Assembly (NCBI GenBank): GCA_014281115.1
Contig: JACONQ010000003.1
Span: forward strand, 3,348,001-3,412,000
Reading direction: 5' to 3'
Length of the DNA: 64,000 nucleotides
Source of the DNA: Laburnicola sp. R22_1
Lineage: Eukaryota; Ascomycota; Dothideomycetes; Pleosporales; Didymosphaeriaceae
The stretch's first letter is position 1. Each line of letters begins with the position of its first letter. Shown piece after piece: positions 1 through 12,300 of this stretch. Made by a program: the position numbers and the translations under genes. Under the pieces are notes generated by a model that saw nothing but the letters and a program-made list of their open reading frames with translations, made no database searches and was not told the DNA's origin.

Positions 1-846
1 ATGGCCGTCAAGTATAAGGAGACGCCAGTCTCTCCCACGACGCGCTTTCTGCTTCGTGCAGCAATCAAATACCTGCCCTAGCCACGCTAAACCGATGTCG
101 TTATTCGTCCATCCAGATAGAGATAAAGCTACAAAGACGTCGTGTTGCCTAGCTTTAATAGTGTCCACCTAAGCTGCCTACAGTGAGCTGTTTGCCAACT
201 AATAGATAAGACCTGGCAGCAGAGCCTCCCTATTAGCGCAGATAGCTGCTAAGAGGGTAATCTATTCACAAGAGCCATCTTAGAGTGCCGCCTACACCTC
301 TTTTTGCTCCCATATCTGACGACTAAACACTCGTTTTAAGCGTCCTATTATACCTATTATAAAGCCCTTCTTATCTATATTATAGGAATAGCGCGGCTGT
401 ATGTTGTACTGCTTTATCTTCTAATATAGCAAGTCAAAGTATAGCTTATACTTAACGTTTAAATTAGCGTTGTAGCGGAGAGAGTTAATTCTAGATGTCC
501 ATTTGGAGATAAGATAGTGGCCGTATTAGTTAAGAAAGCGGGTAACCTAAGCGTCGCTTACAGGCTCTGTAGCTGTTAAGGATGCGAAATTTTGTATTAT
601 CTCTCTTATAGGAGGCAGCCCTCTCTTTGTAAGGTCTTTAATATAGCTCACAAGCCCTAACTCTTATTATAGGCTAAGTACTTGTTGATCGCGATGCTTA
701 GCTTCCCGTGGGCGCTAACAGCCTTGGTGTCTTCGGCGCAGCGTACTGTGCGGTACACCAAACTAGCGAGCAATTTTCCAGTATATAAGTTGTTCTCCTG
801 GTTTAAGCGATTCGATTGCTGCGAGCGCATCGTCAATTGGTGCCAT
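1..846 (-). pseudogene. Pogo/Fot-type DDE transposase, N-terminal two thirds, RIP-damaged
   Basis: Read from 846 leftwards, one frame stays recognisable to the window edge. An N-terminal region of the Tc5/CENP-B HTH type (near EQLIYWKIARQFG once the stop is read through) is followed by a second HTH-like stretch (PVSDAWVTRFLNR). The DDE_1 core follows, with YNIDKKGFIIG holding the first Asp, VFSRQIWEQKE, then GWTNNDIGLAWL and LLILDGH holding the second Asp. Several in-frame TAG codons sit where Gln or Trp is expected (CAG to TAG, TGG to TAG), with no obvious indels. The two catalytic Asp residues that can be seen are intact, unlike in the two pogo copies at 15.6 and 17.6 kb. The C-terminus is cut by the window edge. 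It would have cut and pasted the element; it is now inactive. Confidence 0.8.
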
Positions 847-944
847 AGTGGTGGAGTTATGACGCGTTGAAGTTTGGAGCTTGTCTGGTGTTTTGGTGTT
901 CCTGGGTCGTTACGCGACGTGGGTCGTTACGCGCACGGGCACGG
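1..944 (-). mobile_element. Pogo/Fot-like DNA transposon, 5' part (runs off the left edge)
   Basis: The element reads on the minus strand, so its 5' terminus lies at 944. It is followed by TA (945-946), the expected target dinucleotide. Just inside the end, the block GGGTCGTTACGCG occurs twice with a 17-base period (901-917 and 918-934), like a doubled transposase-binding site. The transposase relic starts at 846. DNA to the right of 946 resumes a copia integrase reading frame, so the element is inserted into an older Ty1/copia copy. The other terminus lies outside the window, so TIR identity and full length cannot be checked. Confidence 0.75.
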
Positions 945-946
945 TA

Positions 947-3345
947 CTGGACGCAGCTCGAGCCTTAATAGGAATGTGCACATAGGCCTTAATGCTAAAT
1001 AGTTTAAGATACTTTATAGATAGTTTCTTTTTCCTAAGCAGCTTGTAAGGTGTGCGCTTTAGCTAGTTAGCTAAATAAGGGGCGATAGATGCTAGAAAGC
1101 AGGCTGTCGCTATGGCCTTAGCCTATAGGAACAGCAAGGTATTATTATTAAGCATGGAACGCGCTGTCTGTATAAGGATGCGATTAAACTATTCTAGGAC
1201 ACTATTTAATGCGTGGGCGTAGGGCGAAGCGGTATTATAGATATAGCCTTCCTTTACTATAAATTGCGCAAGATTCTTATTAATATATTTACTACTATTG
1301 TCGCTCTTAAAGCAAAGAAATATATAGGTAAGGTTAATATGTTTAAGCTTCTAGGGTCTAAATTGCTTTTTAATATAGTTTATAAAATCCTTAATAGCTT
1401 AAGGCGCGTTAGACTTTTTCTTAAGGAAGCGCACCTATAGAAATTAGGTGCAGTTATTAATAAATAATATATAATACTAATTGCCACTAAGGCTCTTGCG
1501 TGCAAATTTCCCAAAGAGGTCTAAGTGTATAACCTTGAGGGGTTTAGTCTTCTAGAGGTTGTTTAGTTCTGCGATAGGTTTAGAATGTGTAGATTTAGAT
1601 AATTTGCAGGTGCTACAGTTAAATCCTATAGGCATATCTAGGATAAGGTACCTGTTGCGATAGATTCGCTTAGGGTTAGAAATTAAACAATGTTTAAATG
1701 CGTAGTAGAACTCCTTAAAAGAACTAAAGAATGCGCTTTCTAATAGTGTGCCATCCTCCCCCAGCCTATCCTCTTGCTCCTAGGAGCTCAGAGAGCCTGT
1801 ATATATAGATTCGATTGAGGGTAGATTATACGCGGTGTCTTTAATAATAGGGTTAATGTCGCGCGATATCGCGTACGCTGCTAGTGCGGCAGATTGTGAG
1901 GCAATGTTAGAGACATTTTTAGTCTGGATTCTAATTACCCTATTCGCATGTCTTGCCCACAGCACAGTGCAGTTATGGTAAGACAAGAACAGATCGTTCT
2001 TAATAGCGTACATTTGGAATCTGTTTCGCACGTAGGCCCACGAAAATAGGCGTGTGTAGTATAGTTTACTACTATAGAGAGCGTTGGTTAGCTTTGCAAT
2101 GCGTGTTAACCTATTAGGCAGATAATAGTAAAGGTGGATATCTCTAATTCTGTGAATAGGTAGCTAAATGCCGCCTACAATTGTGATAGTACTCTTCCCT
2201 AGTTTAAGGTTAGTAAAGTCATTAATACAGCCTAATATATGCCATAAGGCACTAGTGTTAAATAGCCAAATAGTAGAATTAGAGGTAAAGGGTCGCTAAA
2301 TTAAAACTGCATAAGCACTTATGTTGTTGGAATAGGGTTGTTTGCTGTTCGCATTAAGGAGCGTTAATAGCGACAAGGTTAGATTAATATGCGTGGCAGG
2401 AAAAGCCACAATATCAGTGCCGCTATTGTCATCCTCGGATTCAGATTCCACAGTAGCAGCGTTGTTAGCCTTCTACTTCTTTGCCTTCTTTAGTGCAGCT
2501 TTCTTTGGCTACTATGCTAACTTCTTCTACTAAGCCTGCTTGTGTTTCTAAAGCTTGTTGCAGTTAGTGTAGATATAACTAACAAAAGTTAGATTGTGCT
2601 TGCAGCACTAGGTGCATTCCGCCTGCAACTCTCCGCGTTAAGCAGAGCGTGCAGCAGTCTGGCGGGCAGAGTATGCTAGCGACAAGGCATCGCTGTCTAG
2701 TGAGAACTTCTCTAAGATGTCTAGGATTTTGGGTTCAATGTCTTAGAATCTAGTGAGGTTTCTAGTTAACAAATTATTAATCACGTTGTCCATTGTGTTT
2801 GGCAAGGTAGCAAGGAAGAAGGAGCCCTTAACCTTATCTAACTCGAACATTGTCCTTATGGCGACAGCGAGAGACTGTGTGGAGGAGGCTGCGCGTTTCG
2901 CAATTTGGGTCCACTATTAGTGGAATTCATCCAGATGAACGCGAAGGTCATCCCTGTCCTTATAGCGCAGATTTGTAAGGCTGTAGAATAGTAGGATAGA
3001 GGAATTACTAGTGTCGCGATCGAATTAATTTGAGAGGTATTCCTAGGCAGTAGGAGATGTTTTTTAGTTAGGAACAGCTATAGTAAAGTTATTGTAAACT
3101 AAGGAGAGGATTATTACTATTGCCTTATTGTCATCAGCGTCCTAGGCATCAATGGCAGCGGTGTTTTCCTTAGTTGCCAGAGAAACTACTACAGGGCGAG
3201 TCTTCTTTTTCGAAATAACAGGCCAGAGGCCCGCGTACCTGAACGCAATTTGCTATGCGGAGCGGTATTCGGAAAAGTTGTCACCCTAGGCAGACAGATT
3301 AGGTAGAGATGAAGGATTAAGCTTGAATTGGAACGTTGAGGCCAT
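947..3345 (-). pseudogene. Ty1/copia retrotransposon gag-pol relic, truncated by the pogo insertion
   Basis: The start is ATG at 3345 (MASTFQFKLNPSS), opening a copia-type Gag with an UBN2-like stretch (RDDLRVHLDEFH, TLPNTMDNVINNLL). A Cys-rich segment follows near 2,600. Further on are a gag-pre-integrase zinc site (FNCSTCKLSKSTHSK, about 1,600-1,650), the integrase core (LDLFGKFARKSLSGNQ, about 1,500-1,560) and the C-terminal integrase block (SPYAHALNSVLE, ARSMLNN, AYVHIP, about 960-1,240). Reverse transcriptase and RNase H would lie further left but are absent, because the pogo element starts at 944. Many TAG and TAA codons replace Gln and Trp, the usual RIP outcome. Domain order and motifs are clear, so the family call is firm. 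No LTR could be delimited. Confidence 0.8.
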
Positions 3346-3756
3346 GATGTGACAATCTCACTGACGCTAAGTGTGTAGGTTGACGATGCTGCTAGTAAGG
3401 TGATGCTGGGTGGCAGCTATTAGCAGTAGCAAATTCTGCAAAGCAGTAGGACAACTAGTGGGGCTGCAGCGGTAGATGCAGCGGTAGTTGAGCATGCAGC
3501 GGTATGCAGGGCGGTTAAGAGGCAATTAAAAGACGATTAAGTTGCCACAATAACGGTGCAGCGAAATTGCCGGGCTTATAACCTGAAGAAAGTGGAATGT
3601 AATGTTGTTGGATTGAGCTGATCGGAGGATCTGCTATATAGCGCCATTACATAATAGCGTGTAAACAATGAGATGGCAGCACCTGCCAGGTGCCCCAAGG
3701 GCTCCTGCCAACAAGTCCGTCCCTTTTCTGGACTAAAGAAGCTAGCACGCATATCG
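3346..3756. other. Presumed copia leader/LTR region, boundaries unresolved
   Basis: About 410 bases lie upstream of the copia start codon. GCAGCGGTA recurs three times near 3,460-3,510. A 5' LTR and primer-binding site should lie here, but no second LTR is present in the window to align, so none is delimited. No gene is seen. Confidence 0.35.
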
Positions 3757-6700
3757 CATGTTCGCCTCTTCGGACACTCCAAGTACCCTTCTAAAAGACG
3801 TGGGCTTTTCCAGAAATCATAATATCACCTTCTTATTGGGTCTGTCTAAAATACACCAAGCTCGAATGATGGACGCGTCTTTCTGGAGATATACAGAGCA
3901 AACAATACCATGGCCTCTGTCTGTTTGCTTGGACTTAAAATACATGGCAATCCTATCATTTTCTGCTCTTTGGACGCCCTGGTACGCATCTGAAAAGATA
4001 GTGTTGGGTGGAGCATGGATCTGGGGTGGATCTAAGACGAGGAATAGGTCAAGGCGTACGAGATTAGGTTACACGAAGTATTATCTATGTCGGTTACTTT
4101 GGCTGCACTAAAACGTCGGCGAGATAATTTGATGTGTTTGTTTTGGTGGACGGTTCTGGTACCCTTCTAAAAAAGACGAGCCCCTGGAGTTATGGGCGGG
4201 GTGAGGGTTCGAAAATACAAAACGTTATACTACATGCCCCTTTGCTTAAAAATCCTATACGCACCTGGCATGCGTGTTTTTTTTAGAAGTTTAAAAATAT
4301 GATTTTTCTCTTCCCATGTTTGCTTTCTGTGGCGGGTGAAAAGGAATGGCATCCCAAGAATGTGCGAAGCTTGCTGGGCGGATCTGGAAGCATGGAAGAC
4401 GAATCATTTGCGTTGAAAAAGAATGCATTCAGAACTATGTGCTGGTATTCTGAGACGGATCTAAGCACCCAAAAATGCAAAGTATATATTTGTCTCCTTG
4501 GACGGTCTGAAACGTTAAGTCTACCAAGTTGTCTGTTTGATTTGCCAGAAAGGTTCAAAAGCAATAATGATTCGTTATATGTTGGTCTCCTTGGACGGTC
4601 TAAAAGGATAGAGTTCACCGATACATGTGTCCGCCTCCTTGGAGGGTTACAAAGTTAGCCGGGGCCAATCTGATGTTCGTCTCCTTGCGTTGTCTAATTT
4701 TAAGAATTTCGAGCTATGTTTGGCTATCCAGACAGCTTTAAAATGGTGACGCATTGGCGCTATGCTGGTCTCCTTGGACGGTCTAAAATCTATGAGGCTC
4801 ATCGATGCATGGTGTTCGTCTTCTCAGACAACCTACAATGCACCAAAAACCCGATCATGAGTTTGTCTCCTTGGAATGTCTAAAAAATCATCAAACTTGT
4901 TGGATGTATTGGTCTGATCAGGCTCGCCAAAGGCGTCGAGAATAAGTAGATGCTTTTTCTCTCTTTGATATCTAAAACTAGAGTTCTTTAATCTAGGTTC
5001 ACATGTCTGGGATCGCTATAAAACCGAATTGCAACCTCTACATGTCCCTTGGACGATACTCCTCTCTTTCCCTAATAATTCTCAGGTTCAGCTAGTCTAT
5101 TATTGCAACTCATAGCAAACCATACTATACCGAGTGTTTACGACCTGGATTTCATCCCATCTTCTATCACTCGGAGTTTGGCTATATGGGTTTCTTCTAG
5201 CTTGGGGAGTTTACTTCTTCGCGACTCTGCATTATTGGAGCTAGGATACCAAAATGGGAAGGATAACATGCAAAGGAGTTCGTCTTGTCCGAAAATACAT
5301 TGCCAAGGATCCATGTCTGCGCTTCTAAAAGAAAAGCAAAACGACGAATGTTGGGGGCGGGGGGTGGGCAAAACTTTTCCCTGTTAGTTCCGCAAGGCGG
5401 TTAAAAGGTTCATCGAACAGAACTATGTCCGTGGTGCTCTTCCTCGTTCTGTGCATCGCAGGGTGAAGGTTCTGGTTGCTCGTAATGTGTAAGGGATAAG
5501 TAGGGTAGCAATTAGGAATGAGAGACTGAGTTGATTGTAACAAGCTGAACAGAGAAACTGCTTAAGTAGCAGAATCGTGATCAGCAACTAGTCTACATCA
5601 GGTTGGTGGTATCATGTGATATCGTACTCCACACTAACATAATGATATTGAGCTGGCTCACACTAGATGCTGCGCTGTGCTCCATCTCATCCTACTTCGC
5701 ACCCACATCATCTATATGGCCTCCCTATTCTGGCAATCTGCTGCCCTTCTGCACACTTCTCTATGCAAAGTTTTGGTCCTAAAAAGAGAATGCTCAGATA
5801 AAATGGAGTTGGTGATCCCAAAACATTCACATGGACTGGGCGTTGCTGCGGGAAGAGAAGGTCATATTCTGGTTCATGAGTCCGATTCTCCAAGAACTTG
5901 CAGGAGGTTTTCGAAATGCTGGGTTATAGCATTTTCTCGATCTATGCGTCTAATACCGCGATAGAGCGAAGCCGTGTCCAGCATCAGTGGAACGATCCGC
6001 AGACGCGTAACCGAGCCCTGTTCGCGTCTGCGCTTGTTTTCGGAACCGGATACAATTTGCAGCATGACTGCCGGGTCGGGGTGATGGTGGAACGATAAAG
6101 ATTATGACGCTATTACTAAATACGCCAAAAACTTTCGCAGGTGCTCTCATGTGCTCGCCTCCTCGGACGATCTAGAATTAGCCCAAATTACCAGAGACGT
6201 CTATTCAAATGAGCCCTTCCTATTATACCATTTCTTCGCTTGGAGGCGTTGGTTGCCTACTATTGATATTTCGTTGGGTTATGGCGGATGTTGCACTATG
6301 CTCAATATCATCCTATTCCGCTCATATCATGTCTCTATAGGCTCTTTCTTTTCTGTGCTCTTATACTTCACTTTCTTACACTTTCTGCTACAGAAATTGG
6401 AAATTTGAAAGAAAATTCACAGCTTAGGCATGTGCTACTCTACTATCACACATACTCGAAACGGTTTGACGTTCCCTGCTTCTTAAAACGCTTAGAAGAA
6501 CAAGATTGACAGGCTCAACTGATATGGAGCTGCTACAATTCCACAACCTGGAATCTCAATGGCATGTCTACTCTTAAAAATCCGATGTACGGTCATGTGG
6601 CTCTGTCTTTCCACAATTCTAACGAGAGCATAAACCTGGTGTCGTGCCATTTCTGCGCCAATACGCTGAATTTCCACTTATCCAAATTCATCAATGAAAG

Positions 6701-8124
6701 GCACGATGCTTTCGAACTATTTGCGAACCTAATAATAACGTGGACCTGCTTTGTTTCTGGAGGTTATAAAGCAGCAGAAAATGCTGCCTCTGTCTTTAAA
6801 ATTCAAATACAAGAACTGCATGTGTTTGGCCAGCCTGGGCCCCGTGGAAGACATGAGCCTGGTCTGGTTCTAAAAGAAAGATGCGTTAGTGCATATCTGC
6901 TCTTTTTAAAAATCTGTCTAGGTACTTCTTATGGCTTTATCCCGTCTGTGTGTCTACATAGAATTGCATGCAACTCACCATGTGCGGAGAATGGAAGCTT
7001 TTATACATCCATCCTAACAATATATCCAAGCCACCATTCGAACTTCCTGCACATTTCCAGCGCACTCACGATGCTACATCAAAGTTATCAACCATGAGTA
7101 TTCCATCGTGTTTTCTGCTGAGTGGTGCGTTACCGCGTTAGAGTACGAATGTGTTCAAATTGCTTCGTCTCATGCCATCCTGCTCGAAGTCTGTCTATAT
7201 ATCAGTTTTTCTGTCGGGGCCTTGTTTCTTTACACTTATGTAGACAGAGAGGGCATTCTAAAATATCAATCACTTAAACGTATGTTTGTCTTTCTAAATG
7301 GTATCCACATAGCTCAATGGGTTTGTCCTGCATTTGGGTCTCAACATCGGAAATGGGCCAATGGGGGGCGGTGGTGGAAGCAGGATTTCTTAATAATGGG
7401 AGATCTACGAGTGAGGTTGATTTCGTGTTGCCCACAATGGTGGTGCACTTCATCTCCTCTCGATGAACTGACCGAGGCGTTCCTGGATGATGGATCATGG
7501 TCGATGTCGCGTTATTTTCCTTCGCCCTAGTCTATTCGACCCAGCTCTGATATACATATCCCTCTATGTGCCTTAACGCTTTGATTCTTTACCCTTCCAC
7601 CTACAGAACTCGGTCGCTAAAATTCTAGTAACAAAGCTGTATGGAGCTGGTTGTCCGCTCTTCCAAAACGTATTCACCAGAAATGCATGGCTTTTTCCTG
7701 TCTGTTGGCCCGAGAATCAAATTGTGGTAACGCAGGTGCGTGGTAGTAGATGTGATCTTGATTTTATCGATGGAAATAATGCTAGGGTAGTACTGGAATG
7801 GCCTTGGTAACGATGGTGAACTTTATCGTCGCTCAACTTTTGAGGAGTCCCAGTGATGTGGCCTGGTCTGTTTTCGAAGCCGCGCTGAGACACTTCGCTA
7901 TACAAATGTTTATCTAATATTTCGTGACTCAGACTCCGCCTATAAATATCCTTCTTTTATGCTTTTACCTGTCTTCTTACACTTCTACCTTAAGCTGCGT
8001 ACAGTAACTGTAACCCAAAACACAAGGTTATATGCCAAATGGGTCTTTTGGTAGACTTAAAAGAACATTCAATTATGGTGTGTGCTTGTCTCCCAAAAGA
8101 GTTTCTGCGCTTTCTATATCCCTG
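3757..8124 (+). repeat. Decayed array of a roughly 47-base repeat, plus orientation
   Basis: A degenerate unit recurs through this stretch. It has a CATGTTNGTCTCC part followed by TTGGACGGTCTAAAA. The clearest copies start near 4,491, 4,584, 4,632, 4,678, 4,767, 4,817 and 4,863, with gaps of about 94, 48, 46, 89, 50 and 46 bases. Weaker intermediate units end in TCAAAA or TTTAAAA near 4,557 and 4,742, so the underlying period is 45-48. Similar units appear near 3,770-4,040, 4,970, 5,010, 5,040, 6,150, 6,560, 6,900, 7,280 and 8,085. Open frames here, up to 177 codons, overlap on both strands and resemble no family I know, so I treat the stretch as non-coding. Base composition is much closer to balanced than in the neighbouring RIP-mutated elements. 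Confidence 0.6.
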
Positions 8125-8129
8125 CTTTC

Positions 8130-8416
8130 TGTAACGGTCCTGTGCCCGCCTTCCTACTAAGCACACCCTATCACCTTTCTTTTACACCCTATTTCCCCTA
8201 TTTACGCCTTTTACCTTCCTAAAGGCACCTTTCCTAGTTAGTATTAGTGCGTGGCTAGTGTAGGCCTATACCCTATACTACCCTCTATATAAAAAAGGGC
8301 CCCCTATATCCCTTTTTTATTTACTATCTTAGAATAGTATTAATTTAACTAGTTCTTTTAACTATTCTAGCTGTTCCTAATAGGTTAGCCTTATAAGGCT
8401 GTGTACTACCCTTATA
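8130..8416 (+). repeat. 5' LTR
   Basis: It begins TGTAACGGTCC and ends ACCCTTATA, the RIP-altered form of the CA end. It carries fewer transitions than its partner at 13,922-14,209; for example, TGTAACGGTCCTGTG aligns with TATAATAGTTCTATA in the other copy. Confidence 0.85.
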
Positions 8417-8523
8417 TTATTCTAAGATTAATCTTTTTATTTAGCTATAGATAGTAATATAATATCTACTTCTTCCTTAAGACGCTACCTATAGGCGGTT
8501 AAATTAGTAGAAGTTTTACCTTA

Positions 8524-9130
8524 TTAGTTACTAGTTATACTAGGTAGTAGTTCTACACTAAAGTCTATAAGACTACTAATATAACTCCTCTGCCCGCTAC
8601 AAGTAGGTAAGAGTATATTAGGTTAGTTACTAGTTGTGCTAGATAGTTATTATACTATTTAAGATCTATAAAATTATTAATATAACTTCTTTGCCTACTA
8701 TAAGTAGGTAAAAGTATATTAGGTTAGTTACTAGTTATATTATGTAGTTATTATACTACCTAAGGTCTATAAGACTACTAATATAACTTCTTTGCCTACT
8801 GCGAGTTAGTAAGGATATATTAGTTTATTAGTTACTAGTTATATTAAATAGTTATTACACTACCTAAGGTCTATAAGACTGCTAATATAACTTCTTTGCC
8901 TACTATAAGTTAGTAAGAGTGTATTAGTTTATTAGTTACTAGTTATACTAGGTAGTTATTATACTACGCTAAGGTCTATTTAAGAGGCTACTTCTACACT
9001 CTTTTGCCTATTATAAGTTAGTAAAAGTGTATTAGTTTATTAATTACTAGCTATACTAGGTAGTTATCTCGACCTTGGTTAGAATCTCCACACGACGAAA
9101 ATCTTCAATACTAGGTAGTTATTATACTAC
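8524..9130 (+). repeat. Tandem repeat of about 100-108 bases in the LTR-element leader
   Basis: TTAGTTACTAG recurs near 8,524, 8,623, 8,724, 8,828, 8,932 and (as TTAATTACTAG) 9,040. The units share AATATAACTTCTTTGCC and a GTAGTTATTATACTAC-like stretch. The array lies directly downstream of the 5' LTR, where the leader should be. All units carry RIP-type transitions. The last unit is split by a 40-base insert (9,068-9,107). Confidence 0.75.
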
Positions 9131-10079
9131 GCTAAGGTTTATTTAGGAAAGCTATCCTAAAGTCCTAATATTTTAAATATAAATAATAATTAATAAATAA
9201 TAACTACTACGCCATACCCTATAGAGCTAACTTGTCTAATAACTACTTTTTAGCGCTATTATAGTAAGGGTATAAGGTATAGAGCTAGGGGATTAGAGTT
9301 AGGCTATAGAGGTAATATAGAGGTTAAAGTTTTATATATTTTATTTTATACTTTACTTTTTATTCAGCTTAGACTATACGCTAGCTTGCATACTATATAA
9401 GACCTACTACTTTAGATCTATTTACTATACCCTCTTTATAATTCCTACTTTACTTAAACTCTACTACTATCTATACTATAGTAAGCTATCGCCCTTTAAT
9501 TTAGGAGACTTTTAGAACGTTTTTTGTATTCTCTTTACCTCTAGATAGTTCTAGAATAGATAATATAGAGGGAAATATTTACTTACACTCTACTAATAAT
9601 AGTTTATATTAAAGATCTTTGTTATATAGAGATTCTAACTAAGGTTAAGTTTGCACTATACATAAAGAGAAGTAAAATAGAAGGCACTAAAACCTAGTAT
9701 CTAGTATATAGTAGTAGTAATAAAATATACACAAAATAATAATAATTTTATTATTAACTTTCTACACAGTAGTATTAGCGATAGTAGTTAATAAATAGTC
9801 TGCTAGTTGCTATTGTAATTATTGTTATTATTATTACAGCGAAAAATATTATTAAAGAAATTATTAATTACGTAACACAGTGGTTAGTTAAATAGCCAGT
9901 CCGGGATTACGTAACATCACGAATTGACCCCGGGAAGAAATAATAGTTTATATAATATTTATAGTAGGATTTTCTTATTTTACTCTACTAGTAATTTATT
10001 ATCTATTAAGTAAGAAAAGTAACTAATAGTTACTTTTAAAACTACTAGTTGCCTTTCTAGTCTTATAAAAAGAGGAGTA

Positions 10080-12300
10080 TAATTAAACTATATAGAAAGG
10101 TCTACTCTAATAGAATTTCTTATAACGCTTCTAAGTATAATTAATATATTGCTACACTTAAAGCAGATTAGCTAGATAATAAATTTTTACTAATAGACTT
10201 TAAATAGCTTACGCACTAAGATAAAGCTAAACTTAAAGTTACTAGAAAGTTTAGCGCGTTTTTATCGTAATTTAAACTAGACTAATTGCTCTAGTATAGC
10301 CTAGAAATAAAATAATTACTTACTACCTATTAGTTTTAGGCTTAATATTGCTTTTATTAAGGTCTACTTTTAAAGAAGTTACTAAAATTAGTAGCTAGGA
10401 CTGTTATAAAGTCTAAAAATAAGTCTAAATAGGGAAGTATTATTTAGGCTTTGTATAAGCGCGCTAATATATTTAAATAAGCTTTTACTATACTTAAGAT
10501 ATAGATATTTTATACTATAATATATATAATAGAGGAAGAATCTTAATTCCACTTTAATAGTGCTAATAATACAGCTATTAAAAAGGACTTATTTACCTCT
10601 AATAAAGCTTTCTTTTCTATTAAAGATATTTATAATCTGTAGTACTACACTTATATATTTCTAAAAAATCCTAGCCTAGAAACATCTAATCTACTATATA
10701 GTTTGCGCTACCCTTATATAACTAAGCAAAGCTTATCTTATCTAGTTATATTCTAATATGCGCCCTAGCTAGCGCTTTAACGTGCACCCTATTATTTGCC
10801 TTAGCTTATAGTACCTACTCTATAACTAGATAACACCTTTTACTACTTTCTAGTCTCTAGATATATATAAACTAAGCTTACTAATAGCGCCTAAATAAAT
10901 ATACTCTAAAGTAGATATACTTTTACTACTCCTAGTGTATCTAAGCTAGGACACTTTATAAAGCTACCTAATATTAATATGTACTATAAAAAGATTAATC
11001 TAGCCCTAATATTAAAAATTAGCTAGAGAATATACGTAATAAGCTCTAGATAAATATAGACTATTACTAAAATAATAACTATATAGAAAATTAAGGCAAT
11101 TTTATAAAAGCTGTACTTAACTATCTTAGAGGCGCGCTTTAAAAGACTGCGTAAAATTAGTGTTAAATAAATTAGGCCTTTAATAAAAATTACAGACCTA
11201 AATCACTCTTTAAATTTCTAAAAGAGACTTACTATAATCTCTTTGCTCCTTAGTAGGCACGTAAGAAGTTTTATAAGCTTTTTCTCTTTAATAGAATAAA
11301 TACTTCGATATTCCTATAGGCTTTTAAGAGCTTAGCTAGAAAGGGTAGACTAGATACAAAGACATAAAAGAATAAATTATAACTTAAGTTAACTAGAAGT
11401 CTTAAGTTAATACTCTAAAAAGAGATAAAAGATTTTAATATTAACTACTCTACAATTAAATACTAAATAACTATAGATAGCTATCCTTTTTAAAACAATA
11501 ATATAATAAACCCTTTCTAGGCATATATAAAAACTCTTTTTAAGGTATTACCCTTTAGATTAACGCCTTTGTATATAGTAACTAAAAAAGAAACACTTTA
11601 TTTTAAATTTACTTCTTTCTTTTTAACTTTTTATAATTAGACTAAGGTATAGTGTATTAAGAATAGCGCCTGCTTTAGCTATAATAAAAAGCTAGAAGGT
11701 AGATACTTGCACTACTACTCTAAGATAGCTATATAAGCAAATATAGAAGTAGAGAATAATCTTAATTTAAATAAACTTAGTATTGCCTACTACTCTAACT
11801 TAGAGGCAAGTAATTTATTAGATAATAAGGCTTTAAATGCACACTACTAGACTATTTTAACCTAGTAGCTTATATAGGAGCTACTAAACTAATTAATCTA
11901 GATAAACTATAATTTTAACTATAAAATATAGATGCTAAACTAAAATTGCTACCTATAGGTAGTAAGATAGTAAGGGTTCCTAAACTATTTAGAGGCCTTT
12001 AGTTAGTTATACTAGTGCAAATTATATTCTAAAGGTTAGCTCTTAAGTTGCGAGCCTTAATAAACACTAGTGCTAGTGCTTATAATCTTATTACTTTAAG
12101 GTATATAAAGATAGTATAAAAATAGCTTAAAGCTAAACTTCTTTGCTTAAATACACTAATTCCCTTTAAGAACTTTATAGGAAAAAGAAGTGCAAAAGTA
12201 GATATCTATTTTATAGTCTAGCTTAATATTAATAGATATAGTATTACTATATAGTTTGTTTTTATAAAATAGGGGACTATAATCTTATTATTAGTAGGAA
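10080..12300 (+). pseudogene. Gag/protease relic of the LTR element
   Basis: A frame full of TAG and TAA codons reads through this stretch. Near 11,650-11,740 it contains a degraded zinc-knuckle-like segment (NSACFSYNKK, where the Tyr could be a mutated Cys). Near 12,055-12,110 it contains ALINTSASAYNLI, which matches the retroviral-type aspartic protease signature ALIDTGASA with D-to-N and G-to-S changes explained by G-to-A transitions. Upstream sequence is Lys- and Leu-rich and Gag-like in character only. No polymerase domain follows. The protein is not functional. The protease match is the strongest evidence; the Gag assignment is inference from position. Confidence 0.55.

Noticed and set aside
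4283..4658. Overlapping open frames of 111 and 119 codons on opposite strands
   Set aside because: They lie inside the 47-base repeat. The recurring LLGRSK-type peptides are repeat translations, and the period is not a multiple of three.
6564..7097. A 177-codon plus-strand frame, the longest in the left repeat block
   Set aside because: No domain, no signal or compositional support, and it crosses several decayed repeat units. Probably chance.
9880..9940. tRNA-like string (CAGTGGTTAG, GTCCGGGATTA) in the LTR element
   Set aside because: No complete cloverleaf or acceptor pairing could be drawn. It is flanked by a TTACGTAACA direct repeat and is better seen as element sequence.
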